Shown here: one piece after another, positions 1-8,479 of the stretch
Position numbering within the stretch: the first letter of the stretch is position 1
Layout of the letters: each line of letters begins with the position of its first letter
NCBI GenBank assembly: GCA_023411815.1
Contig: JAEYOJ010000066.1
Span: forward strand, 32,578 to 96,577
DNA from: Pseudomonadota bacterium
GTDB taxonomy: Bacteria; Desulfobacterota; Desulfovibrionia; Desulfovibrionales; Desulfovibrionaceae
Reading direction: 5' to 3'
Length of the DNA stretch: 64,000 nucleotides
Made by a program: the position numbers and the translations under genes
The notes under the pieces: generated by a model
What the model saw: only the letters and a program-made list of their open reading frames with translations
Told to the model about the DNA's origin: nothing
Database searches by the model: none

Positions 1-1
1 G

Positions 2-1318
2 CACAAATTCCCGGCCACCATCATCAGCCGCTGCCAGCATTACGCCTTCAAGCGCCTGGGTCAGGCCGAGCTGGAGGCGCACCTCAAGTCCGTGCTGGCC
101 AAGGAAGGCGTAACCTACGAGGACGCGGCCGTCAGCCTCATCGCCCGGCGTGGCGCGGGCAGCGTGCGCGATTCCATGTCGCTGCTGGGGCAGGCCCTGG
201 CCCTGGGCGGCCGGCAGCTGGTCGCAGGCGAGATACGCAGCCTGCTGGGCTTGGCCGGACAGGACGTCTTTCTGGCCGTCATGGAGGCTATCCACGCCGG
301 AGACTGCATCGCCGCGGGCGAGGTCATCCGCCAGGTGCTGGACCAGGGCCTGGACCTCGGCTTCTTCCTGCGCGAGCTGTCCTCGGCCTGGCGCAACATG
401 TTCCTGCTCAAGCAGGGCGGCGAGCGGGCCCTGCCGCTCATCGACCTGCCCGAATCCGAGGCCCGGCAGTGGCTGGAATGGGCGGAGCGTTTCGACCTGG
501 GCCGCATCCACGCCAGCTGGCAGCTGACCCTGGAGGGCCAGCGCCGGGTGCTGCGCAGTCTGGAACCGGCCCTGGCCTTGGAGCTTTTGCTGTTTAACTT
601 GTGTTCCTTGCCGCAGCTCCTGCGCCTGCCCGAGTCCTGCGCCTCCGGCAGCGCCCAGGCCGGTGCGCCGATCGCTCCGTCCCGTCCGGCGGGGCAGGGC
701 GGTCAGCCCAGGCCCGCTCCGGCGCAAGGTCGGCCGGGATTCACGCCGCCCGCCAGACCCGGCGCGCGTCAGCCCGGCCATGTAGCCAAGTCGGCGCCCC
801 AGACTGGCGGCGCGACTGCCAGTGCAGGCATGGGCGACGAGCCCGACGGAGACGAGCCGCCGCCGGCCGAGCCTCCGCCCGGCCACGCCCAGGCGGTTTC
901 GTCTCTGGGCGGGGACAATGCTGCCGAACCCGTCGCGCCCTCGGCATTGCCTCAAGGCCCGCGCACATGGGAAGGTTTCCTTGCCTGGGTGGACGAGCGG
1001 GTCAAGGAGACAGGGCAGGCCATCAACGGCGCGCGTTTGGTGCCGGGCGAGGTCGAGGGCGACGTGCTGCGCCTGTATTGCCGAAACGAGACGCATTGCC
1101 GTCTCGTGACGCAGGGACGTGAATTTCCGGTCTTCAAGCGTTATGTCGAGGAGTACTTCGGCCCCGGCATGCGCATCGAGGCCACGGCCAAGCGCGCGGC
1201 CCCCAAGAAGAGCCTCAAGGAGCTGCGCGAGGAGATCAGGGAGCATCCGTTGGTGAAGCAGGTCATGGAGGAGTTCGACGCGCAGATCGTCGACATCCGC
1301 CGGACCGATGACCAGTAG
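2..1318 (+). CDS. dnaX: DNA polymerase III subunit gamma/tau (3' part)
   Basis: The clamp-loader subunit that loads the sliding clamp and holds the replisome together; only the last 438 residues are in the window and the frame is open from the left edge. The visible part begins just before the AAA+ motif SRCQ (visible residues 9-12), and the sensor-2 type motif GSVRDS lies at about 53-58. A helical collar region follows to about residue 190, then a Pro/Ala/Gly-rich linker of roughly 100 residues, then a C-terminal domain typical of tau. The N-terminal Walker A and zinc module are outside the window. The neighbours ebfC and recR follow in the classic dnaX-ybaB-recR order, which supports the call. 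No slippery frameshift site was found in the visible part. Confidence 0.95.
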   Translation, partial: HKFPATIISRCQHYAFKRLGQAELEAHLKSVLAKEGVTYEDAAVSLIARRGAGSVRDSMSLLGQALALGGRQLVAGEIRSLLGLAGQDVFLAVMEAIHAGDCIAAGEVIRQVLDQGLDLGFFLRELSSAWRNMFLLKQGGERALPLIDLPESEARQWLEWAERFDLGRIHASWQLTLEGQRRVLRSLEPALALELLLFNLCSLPQLLRLPESCASGSAQAGAPIAPSRPAGQGGQPRPAPAQGRPGFTPPARPGARQPGHVAKSAPQTGGATASAGMGDEPDGDEPPPAEPPPGHAQAVSSLGGDNAAEPVAPSALPQGPRTWEGFLAWVDERVKETGQAINGARLVPGEVEGDVLRLYCRNETHCRLVTQGREFPVFKRYVEEYFGPGMRIEATAKRAAPKKSLKELREEIREHPLVKQVMEEFDAQIVDIRRTDDQ

Positions 1319-1345
1319 AACATACTCAGTATCAGGAGGAATACC

Positions 1346-1657
1346 ATGCGTGGCATGAACGACCTCATGCGCCAGGCGCAGGTCATGCAGAAGAAGATCC
1401 TGGAGTCCCAGAAGGCCCTTGAGCAGAAGCGCGTCGAGGCCACCAGCGGCGGCGGCATGGTCACGGCCGTGGTGACCGGCGGCCTGGACCTCGTGTCCAT
1501 AAAGATCGACAAGGCCGCCGTGGACCCGAACGACGTGGAGATGCTTCAGGACCTCATCCTGGCCGCGGTCAACGAAGGCGTTAAGAAGGCCAAGGCTATG
1601 AAGGAAGAGGAAATGGGCAAGCTCACGGGCGGCATGAACATCCCGGGGCTGTTCTAA
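1346..1657 (+). CDS. ebfC: YbaB/EbfC family nucleoid-associated protein
   Basis: A small DNA-binding protein of the YbaB/EbfC family (103 residues, the usual size), which forms tweezer-like dimers on DNA. The sequence has the family pattern of an N-terminal helix rich in Gln/Lys (MNDLMRQAQ), a GGGMVTAVV strand segment and a C-terminal tail ending GMNIPGLF. The start is well fixed by CAGGAGGA at 1333-1340, five bases before ATG. It lies 27 bases after dnaX and 5 bases before recR, so the three are very likely co-transcribed. Its exact job in this organism cannot be read from sequence. Confidence 0.93.
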   Translation: MRGMNDLMRQAQVMQKKILESQKALEQKRVEATSGGGMVTAVVTGGLDLVSIKIDKAAVDPNDVEMLQDLILAAVNEGVKKAKAMKEEEMGKLTGGMNIPGLF

Positions 1658-1662
1658 GGCGT

Positions 1663-2271
1663 ATGACGAACAAGCTCCCCCGGCCGCTGCGCGACGTGGC
1701 CGACCAGATGGCCCGCCTGCCCGGATTCGGGCCCAAGTCCGCGCTGCGTGCGGCCCTGGCGCTGCTCGGCATGCCTCGCGAGCAGGCAGAGGGGCTGGGT
1801 CGGGCCATCCTGACCTTGCGCGAACAGTTGTGTTTCTGCTCGCGCTGCAACTCCATCAGCGAGTTCGACCCGTGTCCAGTCTGCGCCGATCCGGGCCGCG
1901 ATTCCGAGCAGCTCGTGCTCGTGAGCGACTGGGACAGTCTGCTGGCCCTGGAGGAGGGCGGCTTTTTTCGCGGGCAGTACTTCGTTCTCGGCGGGCTGCT
2001 GGCTCCGCTGGACAAGATGAATCCCGAGCAGCTGGCCTTCGACCGCTTGCGCGATCGGCTTGCCGAGGGCGAGGTACGCGAGCTGATCCTGGCACTGGGC
2101 ACGACCATGGAAGCCGAAGCCACGGCCTCCTACGTGAAGAACATGGTCGAGCGCGACTTCCCCGGCGTGAACGTAACCCGCCTGGCCCAGGGCATCCCCC
2201 TCGGCTCCGAGGTGCGCTTCGTGGACAAGGAAACCCTGCGCCAGTCGCTTTTGCATCGGCAGAAGTTGTAA
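1663..2271 (+). CDS. recR: Recombination mediator protein RecR
   Basis: RecR acts with RecO and RecF to load RecA onto gapped DNA. The protein is 202 residues, standard for the family. An N-terminal helix-hairpin-helix (LPGFGPKSA, residues 19-27) is followed by a zinc finger with cysteines at 59, 62, 71 and 74. A Toprim domain spans about 82-175 and includes the conserved GTTMEAEATA stretch. It starts 5 bases after the ebfC stop with only a weak AAGG as ribosome-binding site, suggesting translational coupling. It ends before a strong palindrome at 2340-2387, which probably closes the dnaX-ebfC-recR operon. Confidence 0.96.
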   Translation: MTNKLPRPLRDVADQMARLPGFGPKSALRAALALLGMPREQAEGLGRAILTLREQLCFCSRCNSISEFDPCPVCADPGRDSEQLVLVSDWDSLLALEEGGFFRGQYFVLGGLLAPLDKMNPEQLAFDRLRDRLAEGEVRELILALGTTMEAEATASYVKNMVERDFPGVNVTRLAQGIPLGSEVRFVDKETLRQSLLHRQKL

Positions 2272-2289
2272 GAATTAAGACTAAGAGGA

Positions 2290-2333
2290 AGATGCCTCCG
2301 GCGGCCCGGGGAATCATTCCCCCCGGACCCCCC
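2290..2333. repeat. Dispersed GC-rich repeat, module A (copy 1)
   Basis: Begins GATGCCTCCGGCGGCC and ends near CCCCGGACCCC. The same pieces occur at 19387-19439 (same orientation) and 19695-19762 (opposite orientation). The element is non-coding and follows the end of a gene. Confidence 0.6.
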
Positions 2334-2339
2334 GCATTT

Positions 2340-2387
2340 GCGTCAGCGGAATTGCCGACGTAGGAACGTCGGCAATTCGGCTGACGC
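2340..2387. terminator. Long hairpin after recR
   Basis: A 21-bp inverted repeat with one mismatch (2340-2360 paired with 2367-2387) around the six-base loop TAGGAA. There is no T-run after it, so it may be a palindromic repeat rather than a simple intrinsic terminator. It is the only strong structure at the end of the recR operon. Confidence 0.5.
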
Positions 2388-2413
2388 GGGAGGGAGTTAA
2401 ATCGCTCGCATCC

Positions 2414-2442
2414 CGAGGCGGCCGGTTCCTCCGGCCGCCTCG
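2414..2442. repeat. 12-bp perfect palindrome within recR-recD2 intergenic region
   Basis: CGAGGCGGCCGG at 2414-2425 pairs perfectly with 2431-2442 around the loop TTCCT. It sits between the recR hairpin and repeat module B and shares the CCGGCCGCC core seen in the dispersed repeats. Confidence 0.55.
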
Positions 2443-2448
2443 AAATAC

Positions 2449-2508
2449 GGGGTCCAGGGGGCCACGCTCCCTGGCGGGTGGGGTCTGGGGAGGGCGGAGC
2501 CCTTCCCA
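2449..2508 (+). repeat. Dispersed GC-rich repeat, module B (copy 1)
   Basis: Contains GGGTCCAGGGGGC, then CCTGGCGGGTGGGGTCTGG, then GGAGGG. Reverse-complement copies lie at 14809-14874 and 21181-21241. It lies just upstream of recD2 and codes for nothing. Confidence 0.6.
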
Positions 2509-2538
2509 GTTACGAACGGCGACGATAGCAGCAGTGCA

Positions 2539-4791
2539 ATGATCGAACAGCAGATGCCCCTTTCCGGCGACGAGGCCGACTCCGAGGCGCTCCAGGTGGC
2601 GCTCAGGGCCGAGGTGCGCCAGGTGGTCTACTCGAATCCCGAGAACGGCTACTGCGTGCTGCGCGCCTCCTCGGCCAACGAGCCCGGTATGGTCACGGCC
2701 GTGGGCATTCTGGGCCAGGTCACGCCCGGCGAGATGCTGGAGCTGTGCGGCCGCTGGATCGTGCACCCCAAGTTCGGCCGCCAGTTCGAGGTGACATCCT
2801 TCCGCCAGACCTATCCGGCCACTGAGCACGGCATAGTGCGCTATCTGTCCTCCGGGCTCATCAAAGGCGTGGGGCCGAAGACGGCCGAGGCCCTTGTGGC
2901 GGCCTTCGGCACGGCCGTACTGGACATCATCGAGAGCGAGCCCGAGCGGCTGCTCGAAGTGGACGGCATCGGCAAGAAGACCCTGGAGCGCATCCGCGAG
3001 TCCTGGGGCAGCCAGCGCGACATCCGCGCGCTCATGCTCTTCCTGCAGTCCCACGACGTGCCCACGACCTATGCGGCCAGGATATACAAGGCCTTCGGCG
3101 CCGAGGCCGTGGAGCGGCTCAAGGAGAACCCCTACGAGCTGGCCTACCTTGTACGCGGCATCGGCTTCCGCACGGCCGACGTCATGGCCATGAAGCTGGG
3201 CCTGCCGCCCGACAGCCAGGTGCGCCTGGAAGCCGCTATCGTCTACGCCCTGTTCAGCATGTCCGAAAAGGGCCACCTGTTCTTCCCGGAGGACAAGCTC
3301 CTGGACCAGGTGGACCGCATGCTGGAGGGCATGGAGACGGTCAAGCTGCGCCAGGCTCTGGCCGGCCTGCTGGAGCGCAAGCGCGTGGTGGTCGAGGAGA
3401 TCGGCACGGCCGATGTGCAGCGCGGCGTGTACTTGCAGCATTTCTACCGCTGGGAGCAGGAGACCGCCTCGCGGCTATACAATCTCGTGAGCCATCCCGC
3501 GCCCACGGCCACCCTGGAGAAGGTCGAGCGCAGCCTCCCGGAACTGGAGGCCGAGGCCGGCATCCAGCTCTCCCACGAGCAGCGGGAGGCCGTGCTGGGC
3601 GCGGTGGCCAACAAGGCTTTCATCATCACCGGCGGGCCGGGCACGGGCAAGACGACCATCACGCGCATGGTCGTGCGCTCGCTCAAGAAGGCCGGGCTCA
3701 AGATCAAGCTTGCCGCTCCCACGGGACGCGCGGCCAAGCGGCTGTCCGAGGCCTCGGGCGAGTCCGCCTCGACTCTGCATCGTCTGCTGCAGTACACGCC
3801 GGAGCAGGGCTTTTCCATCAACGAGGATTCCAAGCTCAAGGCCGAGGCGGTCATCATCGACGAGGCCAGCATGCTCGACGCGCAATTGTTCGTCAGCGTG
3901 CTGCGCGCCCTCCCGCTGACCTGCCGGCTCATCCTCGTGGGCGACGTGAACCAGCTTCCGAGCGTGGGGCCGGGCAACATACTGTCCGATCTGCTTTCCA
4001 GCCAGGTCGTACCGAGCATGTGCCTCACGCGCATCTACCGCCAGGCCCAGGAAAGCTGGATCGTGACCAACGCCCACCGGGTCAACGACGGCCAGTTTCC
4101 CGGCGAGGACAGCAAGGCCGTGCCGCCCAAGAAGGATTTCTTCTGGGTGCGCCAGGACGAGCCGGCCCGCGTGCAGGCGCTCATCCTGCAGCTCGTGTGC
4201 GAGCGCATCCCCGAGATTTACGGCCTGGACCCCAGGCGGGACATCCAAGTGCTCACGCCCATGCACAAAGGCGAGGTGGGCACGCAGGCGCTCAACACCA
4301 TGCTCCAGGAGCGGCTCAATCCGTTGCGGCCTGGCGTGCAGGAGATCGTGCGCGGTCGCACGACTTTCCGGCCCGGTGACCGGGTCCTGCAGTTGCGCAA
4401 CAATTACGAGAAGGAAATCTACAACGGCGACCTGGGCTGGGTGACCTCCGTGGACCCGGAGGCGGGCGAGGCGCTGGTGGATTTCGAGGGCAGGGGAGTG
4501 GCTTTCGAGGCCGCCGAGATGGACGAGCTGACCCTGGCCTACGCTGTGAGCGTGCACAAGTCCCAGGGCAGCGAGTATCCGGCCGTGGTGGTGCCCATGG
4601 TCACGCAGCACTACATCATGCTGCAGCGCAACCTGCTCTACACCGCCCTGACCCGCGCCCGGAAGCTCGCCGTGCTCATCGGTAGCGACAAGGCCGTGGG
4701 CATCGCCCTGCGCGCCAACGACGCGGAGAAGCGCTTTACGCACCTGAAGGTTAGGCTTCAGGAATTATTCAATCAGACGCAACTTTTTTAG
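2539..4791 (+). CDS. recD2: RecD2-type ATP-dependent helicase
   Basis: A 750-residue superfamily 1B helicase of the RecD2/TraA group, which works without RecB and RecC and unwinds 5' to 3'. The N-terminal third has an OB-like region and helix-hairpin-helix repeats (GVGPKTAEA, VDGIGKKTL). Walker A GGPGTGKTT lies at about 365-373 and Walker B VIIDEAS at about 438-444. The C-terminal motifs YAVSVHKSQGSE and YTALTRAR complete the helicase core. The ribosome-binding site is weak; an in-frame ATG five codons on is an alternative start. thiD follows within a few bases, so the two may share a transcript. Confidence 0.93.
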   Translation: MIEQQMPLSGDEADSEALQVALRAEVRQVVYSNPENGYCVLRASSANEPGMVTAVGILGQVTPGEMLELCGRWIVHPKFGRQFEVTSFRQTYPATEHGIVRYLSSGLIKGVGPKTAEALVAAFGTAVLDIIESEPERLLEVDGIGKKTLERIRESWGSQRDIRALMLFLQSHDVPTTYAARIYKAFGAEAVERLKENPYELAYLVRGIGFRTADVMAMKLGLPPDSQVRLEAAIVYALFSMSEKGHLFFPEDKLLDQVDRMLEGMETVKLRQALAGLLERKRVVVEEIGTADVQRGVYLQHFYRWEQETASRLYNLVSHPAPTATLEKVERSLPELEAEAGIQLSHEQREAVLGAVANKAFIITGGPGTGKTTITRMVVRSLKKAGLKIKLAAPTGRAAKRLSEASGESASTLHRLLQYTPEQGFSINEDSKLKAEAVIIDEASMLDAQLFVSVLRALPLTCRLILVGDVNQLPSVGPGNILSDLLSSQVVPSMCLTRIYRQAQESWIVTNAHRVNDGQFPGEDSKAVPPKKDFFWVRQDEPARVQALILQLVCERIPEIYGLDPRRDIQVLTPMHKGEVGTQALNTMLQERLNPLRPGVQEIVRGRTTFRPGDRVLQLRNNYEKEIYNGDLGWVTSVDPEAGEALVDFEGRGVAFEAAEMDELTLAYAVSVHKSQGSEYPAVVVPMVTQHYIMLQRNLLYTALTRARKLAVLIGSDKAVGIALRANDAEKRFTHLKVRLQELFNQTQLF

Positions 4792-4799
4792 GAGTGACA

Positions 4800-5621
4800 G
4801 TGCAAGCCATTCCTTCCATCCTGACCATCGCCGGCTCGGACTCCGGCGGCGGGGCCGGCATCCAGGCCGACCTCAAAACCATCCACGCCCACGGCTGCTA
4901 CGGCCTATCGGCCATCACGGCTTTGACGGCCCAGAATACTCGGGGCGTGACCGGCATCCACGCGCCGCCGGCCGATTTCGTTGCCAAGCAGCTCGAAACA
5001 GTGCTGGCGGACATCGACGTGGCCGCGGCCAAGACCGGCATGCTCTTCTCGGCCGAGATCATCCAGGCCGTGGCCTGGGGCCTGCGCGATGCGGCCTTTC
5101 CGCTGGTGGTGGACCCGGTGTGCGTGGCCCAGTCCGGCGACCAGCTTCTTCAAGATTCGGCCGTCTCGGCCATGAAGACGCACATTTTCCCGCGCGCCAC
5201 GCTGCTCACGCCGAACATTCCCGAGGCCGAGCTGTTCTCGGGCCTTAAAATCGAATCGTCCAAAGACGTCTTCGCGGCCATGCGCGCACTGCTCGACCTC
5301 GGTCCCAAGGCCGTGCTCATCAAGGGCGGGCACATGCGAGAAGGGAAGACCGTCACTGACTGGCTGGGCCTGCCGGACAGCAAGGTGGTCAGCCTGCCCA
5401 TGCCGCGCGTGGGCGGCGAGAGCCGCCACGGCACGGGCTGCACCCTGTCCGCGTCCATCGCCTCCAACTTGGGCCTGGGCTGGTCCATGGAGGACGCCGT
5501 GCGCCGCGCCCAGGAATTCCTCAACGCGGCCATCCGCGAGAGTTTCCCGGTGGGCAAGGGGAGCGGGCCGGTGAACCATCTTGTCGCCGGTCCGTGGAAC
5601 CATCGCGGCCATGCGAGTTGA
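4800..5621 (+). CDS. thiD: Hydroxymethylpyrimidine/phosphomethylpyrimidine kinase
   Basis: ThiD phosphorylates HMP and HMP-phosphate in thiamine biosynthesis. The ribokinase-fold signs are visible: the N-terminal TIAGSDSGGGAG substrate loop, DPVCVAQSG in the middle and the anion-hole motif GTGCTLSAS near the C-terminus. The start is taken as GTG at 4800 because AGGAG at 4790-4794 sits five bases before it; the GTG at 4794 overlaps that site and is less likely. The protein is then 273 residues. It follows the recD2 stop directly. No TPP riboswitch-like leader is possible here because there is no leader. Confidence 0.93.
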   Translation: MQAIPSILTIAGSDSGGGAGIQADLKTIHAHGCYGLSAITALTAQNTRGVTGIHAPPADFVAKQLETVLADIDVAAAKTGMLFSAEIIQAVAWGLRDAAFPLVVDPVCVAQSGDQLLQDSAVSAMKTHIFPRATLLTPNIPEAELFSGLKIESSKDVFAAMRALLDLGPKAVLIKGGHMREGKTVTDWLGLPDSKVVSLPMPRVGGESRHGTGCTLSASIASNLGLGWSMEDAVRRAQEFLNAAIRESFPVGKGSGPVNHLVAGPWNHRGHAS

Positions 5622-5665
5622 CAGGCCGCTCTAAAAAGTACACAAAGCCTCGGCTACGCCGGACC

Positions 5666-5704
5666 TTCGGCCCGACGGTTGACGTCCGGGCCGAAATCGT
5701 TTTG
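5666..5704 (+). terminator. Probable thiD terminator
   Basis: TTCGGCCC-GACG pairs with CGTC-GGGCCGAA (5666-5695, one bulged C), followed by a short T-rich stretch (TCGTTTTG). It lies 45 bases after the thiD stop and just before tRNA-Leu. Confidence 0.5.
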
Positions 5705-5727
5705 CATGAATGATGGTTGCCGGCCAG

Positions 5728-5811
<84 letters not shown>

Positions 5812-5821
5812 GTGGCTTATG

Positions 5822-5852
5822 AAAGGGCCGGGCGAGATGCCCGGCCCTTTTT
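5822..5852. terminator. Bidirectional terminator between tRNA-Leu and chemoreceptor gene
   Basis: AAAGGGCCGGGC pairs with GCCCGGCCCTTT (12 bp) around GAGAT, followed by further Ts. The A-run on the left side lets it serve the minus-strand gene as well. Confidence 0.85.
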
Positions 5853-5864
5853 GCGTCCCATGTT

Positions 5865-8039
5865 TCAGACCTTCTCTTCGTCCTGCATCTCGGCGATAAG
5901 CCGGCGCAGGTCCGCTGACATCTGCGACAGGCTGCGCACGGCGACGGACGACTGGCTCATGCCCTCCACCGTTTCCGCGATGACCCGGTTGACTTCCTCC
6001 AGGCTGCGGCGGATCTGTTCCGATGCCGCGGACTGCTGCTCCGATGCCGTGGCGATGCCCTCGGCCTGACGGGCGTTGTCCTTGGCCAGACCGACGATGC
6101 GCCGCAAGGCTTGGCCCGAGTCGCGGGCCAGGGTCGTGGCTTCCTCCACGGCCTCGGACGCGGCGTCCATGCCGGTGATGTTCTGCTTGGCTGTCTCCTG
6201 GATGGCCAGGATGCTGCCCTCCACTTCCCTGGTCGCGCCCATGGTCTTTTCGGCCAGCTTGCGCACCTCGTCAGCCACCACGGCGAAGCCCCGGCCCGCC
6301 TCGCCGGCACGGGCAGCCTCGATGGCCGCGTTGAGCGCCAGCAGGTTGGTCTGGTCGGCGATGTCGTTGATGACGTTCATGATCTTGCCGATGGATTCGG
6401 TCTTCTGCCCCAGGCCGCTCATGCTTCCCTTGAGCTGGAGGGACTGGGCGCGCACGCGGTCGATGGCCGCCACGGCCTGCTCCACGATATGCGCTCCCTG
6501 CTCGGCTTCGCCGCTGGCCGCGCGAGACTGGGATGACGCCTGGTTGGTGCTGCGGGCAACTTCGGCCACCGTGGCGTTCATCTCCTCCATGGCCGTGGCG
6601 ATTTCGGCCACACGGTCTCGCTGGGCCTCGGCCCCTCCGCTGACCTGCTCCACCTGTACGGAAAGTTCCTCGGCCGATGAAGCCACGCGCTCGGATATCT
6701 GGTCGGCCCTGTCGGCTACCTGACGCAGCTTGCCAAGGAGCATGCTCACGCGCTCCTCCTGTTGCCGCGCCTCTCCCAGGGCCGCCTTGGCGTGGGACGC
6801 CTGCTCGGCGGCTTCGCGGCTCTTGGCCTCGGCCTTGGCCATCTCGGCCTTGAGATGCTCCACCATGCGGCTGACCGAAGACTGCAGGTCGCCGATTTCG
6901 GCCTGGTCCGCGATCTCGGCTCGCGCATTCAGATCGCCGTCGGCGACCTTGGCAGCATAATTTTGAAGCTTGGCGAAAGGCGACAGCAGTTCGCGCCGCA
7001 GGAACAGGAAGCTGGCCACCACGACACCCAGAGCGGCCAGTAGGGCGATGCCAACGGCGGCGCGCGTCAAAGTTGTCACCGGCGCGAAGGCCTCGGCTGC
7101 TTCGATTTCGGCCAGCAATGCCCAGCGCTGACCAAAGACATCCAGCGGCGCATAGGCCGAGAGCACGGAGCGCCCCTTGGAGTCGGCGAGCACCTCGACT
7201 TCGCTTGCGCCTGCCAGCGCCCTGCGGGCCGCGGGGCTGTCCATGTTGCCGCGTGCCGGGTCGGCAAAGGAGGCTTTGACGGAATGGTGCTCGGGGTCCA
7301 GGAAAGAGTCGGAGCGCATAAGCATGTCGCTGCCCACGAGGTAGCTCTCGCCGGTGGAACCCATGCCGGAGCGCTGGGCCATGAGGGCGTTGATGTCGGC
7401 TGTGGAAACCTGCAAGGCCACGACGCCTGCCTTGCGCGGGCCGGACATGACCGGCGCAGCGATGAACGCCGCCGGTTCTCCTGCCGAGGGGGCGTAGGGC
7501 TCGAAATCTACGAAGGTCAGCGAGCCTCCCATGGCCTGCCTCCAGGCTTTGGCCAGGCCGCTGTCGCGCAGGGGACCTTGGGCGAGGTCCGCGCCGAGGT
7601 CCGATTCCCTCGCTTCGGTGAAGAGCACCCGTCCCTCGGCGGAGATGAGGAAGACGTCGTAATAGCCCAACATGGCCACATAGCGCTGGAAGAAGGAATG
7701 GTGGCGGGCATGCAGCCGCTCGTACTCTTCGGAATGGACGTCCATGTTCATGCCCGGGAGGAGGGCGGCCCGGTTGGCGAAGCTCGTGAAGCTGGCGAGT
7801 CCGTCGCGAACGTCCTCGCTCTCGCGCAGTATCTCGACGGTGTCGCGCCAATTTTTCACGTGCTGCCGCAATGCGTGCAACTTGATGTCGCGCACGGCCT
7901 CCAGTTGGTTGAAGGCCTGGGCGGACAGGCTCTTGGATGCGGTGACAATGCCGAAAGCAGCCATGCACAGCAGCGGGGCCAAGCCTATGCTCAAGGCAAA
8001 GGCGATCATTCTTGTCCGTAGCGTAATGGTCTTGAGCAT
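5865..8039 (-). CDS. Methyl-accepting chemotaxis protein
   Basis: A transmembrane chemoreceptor of 724 residues. A first membrane helix lies at about 10-33. A large periplasmic double-Cache-like sensor follows, with CxxxH-free motifs such as YYDVFLISAEGRVLFT. A second membrane helix lies near 330-350, then a HAMP segment and a long coiled-coil signalling domain. Its hairpin tip has the highly conserved GRGFAVVADEVRKLAEKT. The start at 8039 is chosen because it has GGAG seven bases upstream and puts the membrane anchor at the N-terminus; the longer open frame to 8240 adds a non-conserved stretch. There is no CheR-tethering pentapeptide at the C-terminus. The ligand cannot be predicted. Confidence 0.92.
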   Translation of the reverse strand: MLKTITLRTRMIAFALSIGLAPLLCMAAFGIVTASKSLSAQAFNQLEAVRDIKLHALRQHVKNWRDTVEILRESEDVRDGLASFTSFANRAALLPGMNMDVHSEEYERLHARHHSFFQRYVAMLGYYDVFLISAEGRVLFTEARESDLGADLAQGPLRDSGLAKAWRQAMGGSLTFVDFEPYAPSAGEPAAFIAAPVMSGPRKAGVVALQVSTADINALMAQRSGMGSTGESYLVGSDMLMRSDSFLDPEHHSVKASFADPARGNMDSPAARRALAGASEVEVLADSKGRSVLSAYAPLDVFGQRWALLAEIEAAEAFAPVTTLTRAAVGIALLAALGVVVASFLFLRRELLSPFAKLQNYAAKVADGDLNARAEIADQAEIGDLQSSVSRMVEHLKAEMAKAEAKSREAAEQASHAKAALGEARQQEERVSMLLGKLRQVADRADQISERVASSAEELSVQVEQVSGGAEAQRDRVAEIATAMEEMNATVAEVARSTNQASSQSRAASGEAEQGAHIVEQAVAAIDRVRAQSLQLKGSMSGLGQKTESIGKIMNVINDIADQTNLLALNAAIEAARAGEAGRGFAVVADEVRKLAEKTMGATREVEGSILAIQETAKQNITGMDAASEAVEEATTLARDSGQALRRIVGLAKDNARQAEGIATASEQQSAASEQIRRSLEEVNRVIAETVEGMSQSSVAVRSLSQMSADLRRLIAEMQDEEKV

Positions 8040-8479
8040 GCTGATTCTCCGTTGGAGCGTCCGGCATTCTGGCACCGGATTTGTGCTTATTGGAAAACAG
8101 GGGCTGACGCTTTTCTGACGAATCGCCGGATCGGCCGAGTCACTCTTTATTCGAAGGACGGTGCGCGACACACCTGAGGGGAGGAACGTCACGGATTCGT
8201 GCTCGATGCGGTGATGGCATCCATCGGGCCGGGTGAACAATGCAGACGTCAGTTTTGCTAAAGAGAGCCGGGTAAAATGTCAATGCGACCTTTGCCACGA
8301 AGGCAAGTCTTGCGATCGGACAAGGATGCCTTTCGTCCGCCGTGTGCGCAACCCGATTGACATATGAGCGGTTTGGCACCTATAAAGTGCGTTTGCAAAT
8401 AATCCCGACCCGATCGTCCAAGTGCTTGGCATGGGGTTGGAATCAATAGCGGGAATACATCGAGGAGAAGGAGAACCCC
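8040..8479. other. Intergenic region between divergent MCP and tig genes
   Basis: 440 bases with no convincing gene. It holds the tig promoter near its right end (8357-8386). The MCP promoter must also lie here, but no clear hexamers were found for it. Confidence 0.7.
8357..8386 (+). promoter_or_regulatory. Sigma-70-type promoter of tig
   Basis: TTGACA (8357-8362), 18-base spacer, TATAAA (8381-8386). Transcription would start near 8393, giving a leader of about 87 bases with AAGGAG at 8468-8473 before the ATG at 8480. Confidence 0.8.

Noticed and set aside
8128..8149. TAAA and GCCGATCC on the minus strand before the chemoreceptor gene, resembling a flagellar sigma-28 promoter
   Set aside because: The two boxes are only 10 bases apart, whereas sigma-28 promoters need about 15.
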